Positions 1-8,409 of a stretch of DNA of 64,000 bases are shown piece by piece. How positions within the stretch are numbered: position 1 is the stretch's first letter; each line of letters starts with the position of its first letter. Below the pieces are notes generated by a model that made no database searches, had not been told where the DNA came from, and saw only the letters and a list, made by a program, of their open reading frames with translations. The DNA is from Ga0077536 sp943370145. Lineage in GTDB: Bacteria; Pseudomonadota; Gammaproteobacteria; Ga0077536. Location: NCBI GenBank assembly GCA_943370145.1, contig CALRPY020000012.1, positions 23,990 to 87,989 on the forward strand, given 5' to 3'. The translations under genes were made by a program, and so were the position numbers.

Positions 1-1
1 A

Positions 2-583
2 CTCGGCCTGACCGAACTCGCGACGCCGCTCGTCGCGCTGATCGGCGTCGGTGTCGGCGTGCAGACGGTGCGGATGTCGCGCGGCCGAGTGCCACCGCTG
101 TTCACCGGCTGGCTGCTGGTGACGACGCTGGGCTGCCTCTACTTCGCGGGCGAAGAACTGTCCTGGGGACAGCAACTCTTCCAGTGGCAGACACCGGAGC
201 ACATCGCCGCGATCAACGACCAGAACGAAACCAACCTGCACAACATGAGCAGCTGGCTCGACCAGAAGCCGCGCCTGTTGCTCGAACTGTGGGTGCTGAT
301 CGGCGGCATCGTGCTGCCGCTGCGCGCACTCGCCGGCACGGCGCGGGCCCGGGTGGCGGGCAGCTTCAGGGACTGGTTCTGGCCGGGGGTCGAGTGCCTG
401 CCGACGGCCGTGCTCGCGATTGCGATCAAGCTGCCGGAACGCTACAAGAAACTGATGGGGATCGAGAGTCTGCCCTTCGAAATCCGCTGGAGTGAACCGC
501 AGGAGTACTACTTCGCGCTGTTCCTGCTGATTTACCTGCTGGCGGTGCGCCAGCGGCTGCGGCACGGCTTGCCGCAGCCCTGA
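2..583 (+). CDS. Integral membrane protein, 5' end outside window
   Basis: The reading frame is open from the window edge to TGA at 581-583, so the N-terminus lies upstream; the GTG at 59 is only an internal candidate start. The visible part has at least four hydrophobic stretches and a central acidic/aromatic patch, GEELSWGQQLFQW followed by NDQNETNLHN. I recognise that pattern from uncharacterised bacterial membrane proteins but have no function for it. It converges on rpoH with only 9 bases between the stop codons. Real coding is likely because the frame is long, membrane-like in composition and ends cleanly before rpoH. Confidence 0.7.
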   Translation, partial: LGLTELATPLVALIGVGVGVQTVRMSRGRVPPLFTGWLLVTTLGCLYFAGEELSWGQQLFQWQTPEHIAAINDQNETNLHNMSSWLDQKPRLLLELWVLIGGIVLPLRALAGTARARVAGSFRDWFWPGVECLPTAVLAIAIKLPERYKKLMGIESLPFEIRWSEPQEYYFALFLLIYLLAVRQRLRHGLPQP

Positions 584-592
584 AATCCGCGC

Positions 593-1459
593 TCAGCGGG
601 CGCCCGCGAGTTGCGGCAGGTTGCCGTTCAGCGCCCGCTTCATGGTGTTGAACGCATTGTTCTCGATCTGCCGGATGCGCTCGGCGGACACGCCGTATTT
701 CCCGGCGAGCTCGTGCAAGGTCTGCTTCGGTTCGGTCAGCCAGCGGCTTGCCACGATGTCGCGGCTGCGTGCATCGAGCCCAGCCATGGCCTGCGCGAGC
801 TGTTCGACGCCATCCGCCGTTTCCTCGTCCGCTTCCAGCTGCACGGTCGGTTCGAAGCGCATGTCCGCCAGGTAGCTCGCCGGCGCGAGGTCTTCCTCGC
901 CATCCTCGAGCGACACATCGAAGGCCTGATCATGCGCATTCATGCGCTCTTCCATCAGCAGCACGGTCTTCGCATCGACACCCAGATCCTTCGCGACGGA
1001 TTCCACTTCCTGCGAGTTCATCCAGCCGAGGCGCTGCTTGGCGCTGCGGAGGTTGAAGAACAGCTTGCGCTGCGCCTTGGTCGTCGCGACCTTGACGATA
1101 CGCCAGTTGCGCAGGATGAATTCGTGAATCTCCGCGCGGATCCAGTGCACCGCGAAGGACACCAGGCGCACGCCGACGGCGGGGTCGAAGCGCTTAACGG
1201 CCTTCATCAGGCCGATGTTGCCTTCCTGGATCAGGTCGCCGTGCGGCAGGCCGTAGCCGAGATATCCACGGGCCACCCGCACCACGAAGCGCAGGTGGGC
1301 CATGACCAGCTGACGGGCGGCCTCGAGGTCCTCTTCATTGCGGAAACGCAGCGCCAGGTCGCGCTCGTCCTCTTCCGACAGCATCGGAATGCGGTGCACG
1401 GCGCTGATGTAGGACTCCAGCGAACCCGTCGGCAGCGGCAACTTGAGCGTATTGGTCAT
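593..1459 (-). CDS. rpoH: RNA polymerase sigma-32 factor RpoH (heat-shock sigma)
   Basis: Alternative sigma factor directing core polymerase to heat-shock promoters. The 288-aa product carries sigma region 2 (about residues 50-120, with GDLIQEGNIGLMKAVKRFDP), the RpoH-specific box QRKLFFNLR at 130-138, and region 4 ending in the helix-turn-helix GVSAERIRQIENNAF. The ATG at 1459 follows GGAGGG with good spacing. A longer in-frame GTG start at 1501 is rejected because it would sit inside the upstream operator. A perfect CIRCE element lies 36 bases upstream, implying HrcA repression. The gene follows ftsY on the same strand with no ftsE/ftsX between. Confidence 0.97.
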   Translation of the reverse strand: MTNTLKLPLPTGSLESYISAVHRIPMLSEEDERDLALRFRNEEDLEAARQLVMAHLRFVVRVARGYLGYGLPHGDLIQEGNIGLMKAVKRFDPAVGVRLVSFAVHWIRAEIHEFILRNWRIVKVATTKAQRKLFFNLRSAKQRLGWMNSQEVESVAKDLGVDAKTVLLMEERMNAHDQAFDVSLEDGEEDLAPASYLADMRFEPTVQLEADEETADGVEQLAQAMAGLDARSRDIVASRWLTEPKQTLHELAGKYGVSAERIRQIENNAFNTMKRALNGNLPQLAGAR

Positions 1460-1494
1460 CCGGGACCCTCCACACGATTCTAACTGGGGTGATT

Positions 1495-1521
1495 TTAGCA
1501 CTCGCTTCGTTGGAGTGCTAA
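1495..1521 (-). promoter_or_regulatory. CIRCE operator (HrcA binding site) upstream of rpoH
   Basis: TTAGCACTC, nine bases, then GAGTGCTAA: a perfect 9-9-9 inverted repeat identical to the CIRCE consensus bound by the repressor HrcA. It lies 36 bp upstream of the rpoH ATG and just after the ftsY stop, so it should control rpoH. HrcA itself is not in the window. Confidence 0.93.
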
Positions 1522-1549
1522 GTCCCCCGCAGGTTCCGTGCGCGACCCC

Positions 1550-2470
1550 TCAAGCGGCGCTGCCGTCCTCGTCGCCCAGCAGTGCCTCGACGAAGCTGCC
1601 GGCCTCGAAGACCTGCAGGTCGTCCTGCTGCTCGCCGACGCCGATGAAGCGCAGCGGCAGCCCGAAGGCGTCCGCGATCGCGAAGATCACGCCGCCCTTG
1701 GCCGTGCCGTCGAGCTTGGTGAGCACGATGGAGCTCAGGGGCGCCGCTTCGTTGAAAAGGCGGGCCTGCTGGACGGCATTCTGTCCCATCGTGGAATCGA
1801 GCACGAGCAGGGTCTCGTGCGGGGCCTCGGGATGGTGCTTGCCAAGCACGCGGCGGATTTTCGACAACTCGCCCATCAGGGCGCCCTGCGTGTGCAGACG
1901 GCCGGCAGTGTCGGCAATCAGCACGTCGCAACCCCGTGCTGCCGCCGCGGCGTAGGCATCGAAGATGACGGAGGCCGGATCCGCCCCCGGCCCCTGCGCG
2001 ATCACCGGGATGCCCAGGCGGTCGCCCCAGGTCCGCAGCTGATCTACCGCCGCCGCGCGGAACGTATCGCCGGCTGCGAACATGATCTTGTGGCCGGCGG
2101 CCTGCAGGTGTTTGCCCATCTTGGCGATCGTCGTCGTCTTGCCGACGCCGTTGACGCCGACGACCAGGATCACGAAGGGGGAGCTGCGGCCTGCGGGAAT
2201 CTCGAGCGGGGCCTCCACGGTCTTCAGGATGCGCACCATCTCCTCGCGCAGCACGTCGATCAGCGGCGCGCCCTCCTTGCCGGCGCGCTTCTCGACCGCC
2301 GCCATGAGGCGCTCGGTGACCGCGACGCCGGTATCGGCCATCAGCAGTGCGTTTTCCAGGGCCTCGAGCGACGAGGCATCGATGGGCTCGCGCCGGCGCA
2401 GGAGCCGGCCCAGTCGGTTCATCAGGCCATCGCGGGTACGGGCGATGCCCTCTCGCAAACGTTTGAACAT
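1550..2470 (-). CDS. ftsY: Signal recognition particle receptor FtsY (short form)
   Basis: SRP-receptor GTPase that docks ribosome-SRP complexes at the inner membrane for co-translational insertion. The 306-aa protein has the N-domain (about 1-95) and the full G-domain: P-loop GVNGVGKTTT at 105-114, DTFRAAA near 135, DTAGR at 187-191 and TKLDGTAKGG at 251-260. The long acidic A-domain of E. coli FtsY (497 aa) is absent; the protein starts with a short basic, probably membrane-binding helix. ATG at 2470 begins MFKRLREGI. Divergent from the M16 peptidase genes, upstream of rpoH. Confidence 0.96.
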   Translation of the reverse strand: MFKRLREGIARTRDGLMNRLGRLLRRREPIDASSLEALENALLMADTGVAVTERLMAAVEKRAGKEGAPLIDVLREEMVRILKTVEAPLEIPAGRSSPFVILVVGVNGVGKTTTIAKMGKHLQAAGHKIMFAAGDTFRAAAVDQLRTWGDRLGIPVIAQGPGADPASVIFDAYAAAAARGCDVLIADTAGRLHTQGALMGELSKIRRVLGKHHPEAPHETLLVLDSTMGQNAVQQARLFNEAAPLSSIVLTKLDGTAKGGVIFAIADAFGLPLRFIGVGEQQDDLQVFEAGSFVEALLGDEDGSAA

Positions 2471-2608
2471 GGGGGTCAGATGAGATTCGCAGAGATTGAA
2501 AGTCCGCCCGCGAACCTGGCCGCGGGCAGTCGGCAGTTCGGCTATGCTAGCACCGTCGCCGCACGGAAACCCGTGGGCGCCGCCCTCGCCCCGAACGGAA
2601 ACTTCACG

Positions 2609-3967
2609 TTGCGAAACCGCCGTCTTCTGCCCGCCCTCGTCCTCCTGCTGTGGGCCGGCGCCGTCGCTGCCACATCGCGCACCCACGAGTTCGTCCTCGA
2701 CAACGGCTTGAAGCTCGTCGTCCAGGAAGACCACCGCGCCCCGGTGGCGGTCATCCAGATCTGGTACAAGGTCGGCGCCAGCTACGAGCAGGATGGCATC
2801 ACCGGTGTCTCGCATGCCCTCGAGCACATGATGTTCAAGCGCACGCGCAAGCTTGCCACCGGCGAGTTCTCGCGCGTGGTCGCCGATCGCGGCGGACGCG
2901 AGAACGCCTTCACGAGCCTCGACTACACCGCCTACTTCCAGCAGTGGTCGAAGGACGACGTCGAACTCAGTTTCGAGCTCGAAGCCGAGCGCATGCAGAA
3001 CCTGCTGCTCGACGAGCGGGAATTCACGACCGAAATGAAGGTGATCCTCGAGGAACGCCGGCTGCGCACCGACGACGACCCGCAGGCCCACGCCGCCGAG
3101 GTCGCGCAGGCGGTCGCCTGGCAGACCAGCCCCTATCGGCAGCCCGTCATCGGCTGGGCCGCCGACATCGAATCGATGCGGCTCGAAGACCTGCGCGCCT
3201 GGTACCAGCGTTGGTACACGCCATCCAACGCGACGCTGGTCGTGGTGGGCGACGTCGACCCTGCGGCCGTGCGCGCGCTCGCCGAGCGTCACTTCGGCAC
3301 GCTTCCGAAGCGCGCCATCGAGCCGCCGAAGGCCCGCCCGGAGGTCCGGCAGTCAGGTGAGAAGCGCGTCGTCGTGCACAACGACAAAGTCCAGTTGCCG
3401 CACCTGATGCTCGCGTTCAAGACGCCGACGATGACGCAGGTCGGTCAGGCCGGGCCCGACGGCAAGCCGGTCGAGGCCTGGGAAATCTACGCCCTCGACG
3501 TACTCGCCGCGATCCTCGACGGTGGCGACAGCGCACGCTTCTCGACGCGCCTGGTCCGCGGCAAGGAGCTTGCGAGTCAGGTGAGCACCTACTATCAGTC
3601 AATGTCACGTCTGCAGGATCTCTTCAGCATCGACGCGACGCCGCGCGATGGCCGGACCCTGGAGGTGCTCGAAGCGGCGGTCATCGCCGAACTGGAGGCG
3701 CTGAAAACGAACCCGCCGACGGCGGACGAACTCGCGCGCGTGAAGACCCAGGTCGTTGCCGACACCGTCTTCCAGCAGGACTCGATGTTCTACCAGGCGA
3801 TGCTGATCGGCACCCTCGAATCGGTGGGCCTGAGCTGGCGCCTCAAGGACCGGTACGACGCGGGCATCCATGCAGTCACGGCCGAGCAGGTTCAGGCCGT
3901 CGCCCGCCGCTACCTCGTGCGCGAACGGGCGACCGTTGCGACCCTGCTCCCGGCGGAGGCCCTGTGA
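2609..3967 (+). CDS. M16 family zinc metallopeptidase, catalytic partner
   Basis: Processing-peptidase-like (pitrilysin family) periplasmic zinc peptidase, 452 aa from the TTG at 2609. That start puts a signal peptide (basic LRNRRLL, hydrophobic core, AVAATS) at the N-terminus; an in-frame ATG at 2480 would bury it, so I prefer TTG. The zinc motif HXXEH is present as HALEH at residues 69-73, with a downstream glutamate in VILEERR as third ligand. The second half is the inactive M16 C-domain. The stop overlaps the start of the next gene (TGATG), a paralogue without the zinc site, so the two probably form one heterodimer. Confidence 0.9.
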   Translation: MRNRRLLPALVLLLWAGAVAATSRTHEFVLDNGLKLVVQEDHRAPVAVIQIWYKVGASYEQDGITGVSHALEHMMFKRTRKLATGEFSRVVADRGGRENAFTSLDYTAYFQQWSKDDVELSFELEAERMQNLLLDEREFTTEMKVILEERRLRTDDDPQAHAAEVAQAVAWQTSPYRQPVIGWAADIESMRLEDLRAWYQRWYTPSNATLVVVGDVDPAAVRALAERHFGTLPKRAIEPPKARPEVRQSGEKRVVVHNDKVQLPHLMLAFKTPTMTQVGQAGPDGKPVEAWEIYALDVLAAILDGGDSARFSTRLVRGKELASQVSTYYQSMSRLQDLFSIDATPRDGRTLEVLEAAVIAELEALKTNPPTADELARVKTQVVADTVFQQDSMFYQAMLIGTLESVGLSWRLKDRYDAGIHAVTAEQVQAVARRYLVRERATVATLLPAEAL

Positions 3968-5304
3968 TGCGTGGCCTGCGCACACTTGCGCGCTGGGCCC
4001 TGGCCCTGGTGCTCGCCTCGTCCGCGGCGGGCAGCGTCGCGGCCAGCCCCGCGATCGAGCACTGGACCACCGAACGCGGCGCGGCGGTCTACTTCGTCGC
4101 CGCGCCCGAAATCCCGATGCTCGACGTGCGCCTCGTGTTCGCCGCCGGCAGCGCGCGCGACGGCGCGCAGCCCGGGGTCGCCGCGCTGACCAACGACATG
4201 CTGACCGAGGGCACGGCGACGCGCTCGCCCGACGAATTCCACGCCCGGCTCGACGCCACCGGCGCGATTCTCGGCAGCGGTTCGCTGCGCGACATGGCCT
4301 GGCTGTCGCTGCGCACGCTGACCCGGGCGCCGGAACGCGCGACGTCTCTCCGCCTGCTTGCCGAACTCCTGCGGGCGCCGCGCTTCGACGACGCGAACTT
4401 CGCGCGCCTGCGCGCCCAGGCGCTGGCCGGCCTCAAGCGCGCGCTGGAGTCGCCGGGCACGCTCGGCAGTCGTGCCTTCTTCCGCGCACTCTATGGCGAC
4501 CATCCCTACGCTTCCCCGCCCGAGGGCACCGCCGAAAGCCTCGCGCGCCTGACACTTGCCGACCTGCGGGACTTCCACGCCCGCCACTACGTGGCGCGGA
4601 ACCTGACGCTCGCCATCGTCGGTGCGCTGAGCCGCGACGAGGCGGCGGCGCTCGCCGAATCGCTGTCCGCAGCCCTGCCCGTCGGCGAGCCGGCGCCCGC
4701 ACTGCCGCCGCTGCCAGCCTATGTGCCGGTCACCGAGCACATCGAGTTCAACTCCGCGCAGAGCCACGTGTTTGTCGGCCAGCGCGGCCTTGCGCGCGAG
4801 GACCCCGACTATTTCCCGTTGCTCGTCGCCAACCACGTGCTCGGCGGCAACGGCGTGGTGTCACTGCTGTTCGACGAGGTGCGGGAAAAGCGCGGCCTGT
4901 CGTACAGCGTCGAAAGCCACTTCGAGCCGATGGCGCTGAACGGTCCCTTCGTCGCCAGCCTGCAGACCAGTGGCGAACAGCTCGACGAGGCGCTCGCGGT
5001 GCTGCGCAAGACCCTCCAGCGCTACATCGAACAGGGGCCGGCACAGGCCGCCTTCGACGCCGCGCAACGCAACCTCGTCGGCGGTTTCCCCCTGCGCATC
5101 GACAACAATTCAAAGCTGGTCGAGAACCTGGCCGTGATCGGCTTCTATCGTCTGCCGCTCGATTACCTCGCGACCTACACCCGCAAGGTCGAGGCGGTGA
5201 CGCTGGAACAGGCCGCCGAAGCCATGCGCCGACGGATCGATCCCGCAGGCCTCGTGCAGATCACGGTCGGCCAGCGCGCCGCCACGCAGGCGGCGGCGAG
5301 GTGA
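3967..5304 (+). CDS. M16 family peptidase-like protein, non-catalytic partner
   Basis: 445-aa M16-fold protein with an N-terminal signal peptide (LARWALALVLASSAAGSVAA). The position where HXXEH should stand reads ALTNDMLTEG, so it cannot bind zinc in the usual way. The C-terminal half keeps the R/Y-containing substrate-binding region (REKRGLSYSVES). Known bacterial M16B pairs combine one HXXEH subunit with one R/Y subunit, which is what this two-gene overlap shows. The ATG at 3967 overlaps the previous stop; the adjacent GTG at 3964 is the alternative. Translationally coupled to rsmD by a GTGA overlap. Confidence 0.9.
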   Translation: MRGLRTLARWALALVLASSAAGSVAASPAIEHWTTERGAAVYFVAAPEIPMLDVRLVFAAGSARDGAQPGVAALTNDMLTEGTATRSPDEFHARLDATGAILGSGSLRDMAWLSLRTLTRAPERATSLRLLAELLRAPRFDDANFARLRAQALAGLKRALESPGTLGSRAFFRALYGDHPYASPPEGTAESLARLTLADLRDFHARHYVARNLTLAIVGALSRDEAAALAESLSAALPVGEPAPALPPLPAYVPVTEHIEFNSAQSHVFVGQRGLAREDPDYFPLLVANHVLGGNGVVSLLFDEVREKRGLSYSVESHFEPMALNGPFVASLQTSGEQLDEALAVLRKTLQRYIEQGPAQAAFDAAQRNLVGGFPLRIDNNSKLVENLAVIGFYRLPLDYLATYTRKVEAVTLEQAAEAMRRRIDPAGLVQITVGQRAATQAAAR

Positions 5305-5885
5305 AGCGGGGTGCTGGCGCGCCGCCGCCCGGCGCCGTGCGGATCATCGGCGGCGAGTGGCGGGGTCGCCGCCTGCCCGTGCCGGCGCACGGCGTGCGGC
5401 CCAGCGCCGACCGCGTGCGCGAAACCCTGTTCAACTGGCTCCAGCCGCGACTGCGCGATGCGCGCTGCCTCGATCTCTTTGCCGGCACCGGCGTGCTCGG
5501 CTTCGAGGCGCTGTCGAGGGGTGCGCGCGAAGCGCTGCTGATCGACAACGATCCGGCGGTCATCACCCAGTTGCAGGAAACGCGCACGCGACTCGCGGCT
5601 GAAGGCGCGGAGATCCTTCGCTATGATGCCGTGGCGTGGCTGGCGGCTGCGCCGGTTTCGCCCTACGACATCGTTTTCGTCGACCCGCCGTTCGAGGCAG
5701 GGGTCGCCGGCAAGGTGCTCGCGCTGCTCGCACGCGGTTGGGTCGCGGGGGACGGCGTGGTATACGTCGAAGCGCCGGCCGCGCCCGCGCTGCCGGCGGG
5801 CTGGACGGTCCTGCGCCAGGGCCACACCCGGCAGGTCGTGTTCAGCCTGGTCGCGCCCGCGGCGGCGGACAACGTAAACGATTGA
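5301..5885 (+). CDS. rsmD: 16S rRNA (guanine966-N2)-methyltransferase RsmD
   Basis: Methylates G966 of 16S rRNA in the 30S subunit. The 194-aa product has the RsmD N-terminal signature RIIGGEWRGRRL, GVRPSADRVRETLFNWL, SAM motif I LDLFAGTGVLGFEALSRGA, and the catalytic DPPF. The GTG start at 5301 overlaps the preceding stop (GTGA), which marks an operon with the M16 pair. The next gene, coaD, follows 14 bases later, the usual gammaproteobacterial rsmD-coaD pairing. Confidence 0.95.
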   Translation: MKRGAGAPPPGAVRIIGGEWRGRRLPVPAHGVRPSADRVRETLFNWLQPRLRDARCLDLFAGTGVLGFEALSRGAREALLIDNDPAVITQLQETRTRLAAEGAEILRYDAVAWLAAAPVSPYDIVFVDPPFEAGVAGKVLALLARGWVAGDGVVYVEAPAAPALPAGWTVLRQGHTRQVVFSLVAPAAADNVND

Positions 5886-5899
5886 GTGGAGTAGCAGCA

Positions 5900-6394
5900 T
5901 TGAGCAACAGGGCGATCTACCCGGGGACTTTCGACCCGATCACCAACGGCCACATCGATATCGTCGCCCGTGCCGCGAACATCTTCGACGAGGTCATCGT
6001 CGCGGTGGCCGCCAGCACCGCCAAGAACACCGCCTTCTCGACCGACGAGCGCGTGCAGCTCGCCAGCGACTGTCTCGCGGAATACAAGAACGTCCAGGTC
6101 CGCCGCTTCGAGGGCCTGCTCGCGAACTTCGTGCGCCACTGGGGCGCGAACGCCGTGCTGCGCGGCCTGCGCGCGGTGTCCGACTTCGAATACGAATTCC
6201 AGCTTGCCGGCATGAACAAGCACCTCGTGCCCGAGGCGGACACGATCTTCATGCCGACCCGCGAAAACTACTCGTATATCTCCTCCTCGCTGATCCGCGA
6301 GATCTCCTCGCTTGGCGGCGACGTCAGCGCCTTCGTGCATCCCATCGTCCGCGATGCGCTGGCCGAGCGCCTGGGCAACCGCGCCAAGAAGTAG
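5900..6394 (+). CDS. coaD: Phosphopantetheine adenylyltransferase CoaD
   Basis: Fourth step of coenzyme A synthesis, ATP + 4'-phosphopantetheine to dephospho-CoA. The 164-aa protein has the nucleotidyltransferase motif YPGTFDPITNGH (His of T/HxGH) at residues 6-17 and the C-terminal SSSLIREI signature, and matches the family length. A TTG start at 5900 with GGAG eight bases upstream gives the canonical N-terminus SNRAIYPGTF; no ATG is available at the right place. Same operon as rsmD. Confidence 0.95.
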   Translation: MSNRAIYPGTFDPITNGHIDIVARAANIFDEVIVAVAASTAKNTAFSTDERVQLASDCLAEYKNVQVRRFEGLLANFVRHWGANAVLRGLRAVSDFEYEFQLAGMNKHLVPEADTIFMPTRENYSYISSSLIREISSLGGDVSAFVHPIVRDALAERLGNRAKK

Positions 6395-6401
6395 GCCGGC
6401 G

Positions 6402-6665
6402 ATGGCGCTGCGCATTACCGAGATGTGCATCAATTGCGATGTGTGCGAGCCGGCGTGCCCGAACCACGCCATCTTCGAAGGGCCCGAGCACTACGAGATC
6501 GATCCCGCGCGCTGCACTGAATGTGTCGGTCATTTCGACGAGCCGCAGTGCGTGGTGGTCTGCCCGGTGGACTGCATCCCGAAGGACCCCGACCATGCCG
6601 AGGACGAAGCCACGCTGTGGGCGAAATATCACCGGCTCGTCGCGGAACCCGCGCGTGAAGCCTGA
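6402..6665 (+). CDS. YfhL-type 4Fe-4S dicluster ferredoxin
   Basis: 87-aa soluble electron carrier. The first cluster motif is CINCDVCEPACP (C-x2-C-x3-C plus P); the second is the extended CTEC-x8-CVVVCP typical of the YfhL/FdxA-like family, whose second cluster has an insertion between the second and third cysteines. It follows coaD by 7 bases, a common gammaproteobacterial adjacency, and precedes ggt. The redox partner is not evident in the window. Confidence 0.92.
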   Translation: MALRITEMCINCDVCEPACPNHAIFEGPEHYEIDPARCTECVGHFDEPQCVVVCPVDCIPKDPDHAEDEATLWAKYHRLVAEPAREA

Positions 6666-6690
6666 TCGCGCCGCGCGCGCGGCCAGCGGC

Positions 6691-8409
6691 ATGACGACGC
6701 GGATCCTGTGCGGGCTGCTGCTCGTCTTCTGCATGCCCGGGGCTGGCGCGCGCACGCAGCCACCGGTGCCGCCCGCCGCGGCGGTCGCTTCCGCGCATCC
6801 GCTCGCGACCGCGGCCGGGCGCGAGGTGCTCGACGCCGGCGGCAACGCCTTCGACGCCGCCATCGCGGTCGCCGCGGCGCTCGCGGTCGTCGAGCCCTAT
6901 TCCTCCGGCATCGGTGGCGGCGGCTTCTTCCTGCTGCACCGGGCGAGCGATGGTTTCCAGACCATGATCGATGCACGCGAGTTCGCGCCCGGCGCCGCGC
7001 ACCGCGACATGTACGTCGACGCGCGCGGCGAGATCGTGCCCGGGCGCTCGATGAACGGCGCGCTCGCGGCCGCTGTTCCCGGTTTGCCGGCGGGCCTCGT
7101 GCACCTGGCCGAACGCTACGGCGAACTGCCCTTGTGGGTATCGCTCGCGCCGGCGATCGAACTCGCTCGCGACGGTTTCGAGGTGACTGAACATTACCGC
7201 GTGATGGCCGGGTTCCGGGTCGACGCGATGAACGCGAATCCCGAAACCGCGCGCATCTTCCTGCACGACGGCGCGCCGCCTCCGCTCGGCCACGTGCTGA
7301 AGCAGCCCGATCTCGCCGCCACGCTCGCCCGTCTCGGCGCGCACGGCAACGGCGGTTTCTACGCCGGCGCGCTCGCCGGGCGTCTCGTCGAGGGCGTGCG
7401 CGCCGGTGGTGGCCTGTGGACCACGGACGATCTCGCGCGCTACGCGGTCGTCGAGCGCGCGCCGGTCGTCGGCCAGTACCGCGACATCCGCATCGTGTCC
7501 GCACCGCCGCCGTCGTCGGGTGGCACGGTCCTGATCGAGGCCCTGAACATTCTCGAAGGCTACGATCTCGCGACGCTGGCCCCGCTCGCGCGCACGCACC
7601 TGACGATCGAGGCGATGCGTCGGGCATATCGCGATCGCGCCGAGTACCTCGGCGATCCCGATTTCACGCCGATGCCGGTCGCGCGCCTGACGTCGAAGGC
7701 GCACGCGCGTGCGGTTGCCGCTGACATTTCGACCGAGCGGGCCACGCCCAGCAGCACGCTGAAGCCGATCGCGCCGCCGCCGCAGGGCGACCACACCACG
7801 CACTTCTCACTGATCGACAGCGCCGGCAACCGCGTCGCGGCCACGCTCAGCGTGAACTTCCCGTTCGGCTGCGCGTTCACCCCGCCGGGCACCGGCGTGC
7901 TGCTCAACAACGAAATGGACGATTTCTCGTCGAAGGCCCTGAGCCCCAACGGCTATGGCCTGGTCGGGGTCGAGGCCAACGCGATCGCGCCCTACAAGCG
8001 GCCTCTGTCGTCGATGACGCCGACCTTCCTCGAAACACCGGCACGCGTGGGCATCCTCGGCACGCCCGGTGGCAGCCGGATCATCTCGATGGTGCTGCTC
8101 GGTGCGCTGTCCTATGCGGCGGGCGAGGTGCCCGCGGAGTGGGTCGCGACGCCGCGCTATCACCACCAGTACCTGCCGGACGAGGTGCTGTACGAGCCCA
8201 AAGCCTTCGATGCCAGGGCGCGCGGCGCGCTAGAAGCGCGCGGCCATACGCTGCGCCTGTCGAACCGCGACTACGGCAACATGCACGCCGTGGCGTGGGA
8301 TCTCGTGCGCGGTGAGATCAGCGCGGCGTCCGATCCGCGTGGCGAAGGCGCAGCCGTCGTGTGGCAGCCCGCTTCAGCGCCCCGTGGCCGCGTTGCGGCC
8401 GGGCAGTAG
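6691..8409 (+). CDS. ggt: Gamma-glutamyltransferase (glutathione hydrolase)
   Basis: Ntn hydrolase that cleaves or transfers the gamma-glutamyl group of glutathione in the periplasm. The 572-aa precursor has a signal peptide (ILCGLLLVFCMPGAGA) and the self-cleavage site before Thr369 in the motif TTHFSLID, which generates the large and small subunits. Substrate-loop signatures are also visible: GGNAFDAAIA and the glycine-rich SSGIGGGGFF. ATG at 6691 is chosen because it places the signal peptide first; an in-frame GTG at 6655 overlapping the ferredoxin stop is the alternative. Its 3' end overlaps the convergent MFS gene by 36 bp. Confidence 0.94.
   Translation: MTTRILCGLLLVFCMPGAGARTQPPVPPAAAVASAHPLATAAGREVLDAGGNAFDAAIAVAAALAVVEPYSSGIGGGGFFLLHRASDGFQTMIDAREFAPGAAHRDMYVDARGEIVPGRSMNGALAAAVPGLPAGLVHLAERYGELPLWVSLAPAIELARDGFEVTEHYRVMAGFRVDAMNANPETARIFLHDGAPPPLGHVLKQPDLAATLARLGAHGNGGFYAGALAGRLVEGVRAGGGLWTTDDLARYAVVERAPVVGQYRDIRIVSAPPPSSGGTVLIEALNILEGYDLATLAPLARTHLTIEAMRRAYRDRAEYLGDPDFTPMPVARLTSKAHARAVAADISTERATPSSTLKPIAPPPQGDHTTHFSLIDSAGNRVAATLSVNFPFGCAFTPPGTGVLLNNEMDDFSSKALSPNGYGLVGVEANAIAPYKRPLSSMTPTFLETPARVGILGTPGGSRIISMVLLGALSYAAGEVPAEWVATPRYHHQYLPDEVLYEPKAFDARARGALEARGHTLRLSNRDYGNMHAVAWDLVRGEISAASDPRGEGAAVVWQPASAPRGRVAAGQ

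Noticed and set aside
611..1483. Long open frame on the plus strand across rpoH
   Set aside because: Antisense shadow of rpoH, caused by high GC; no family features, and the opposite strand is clearly coding.
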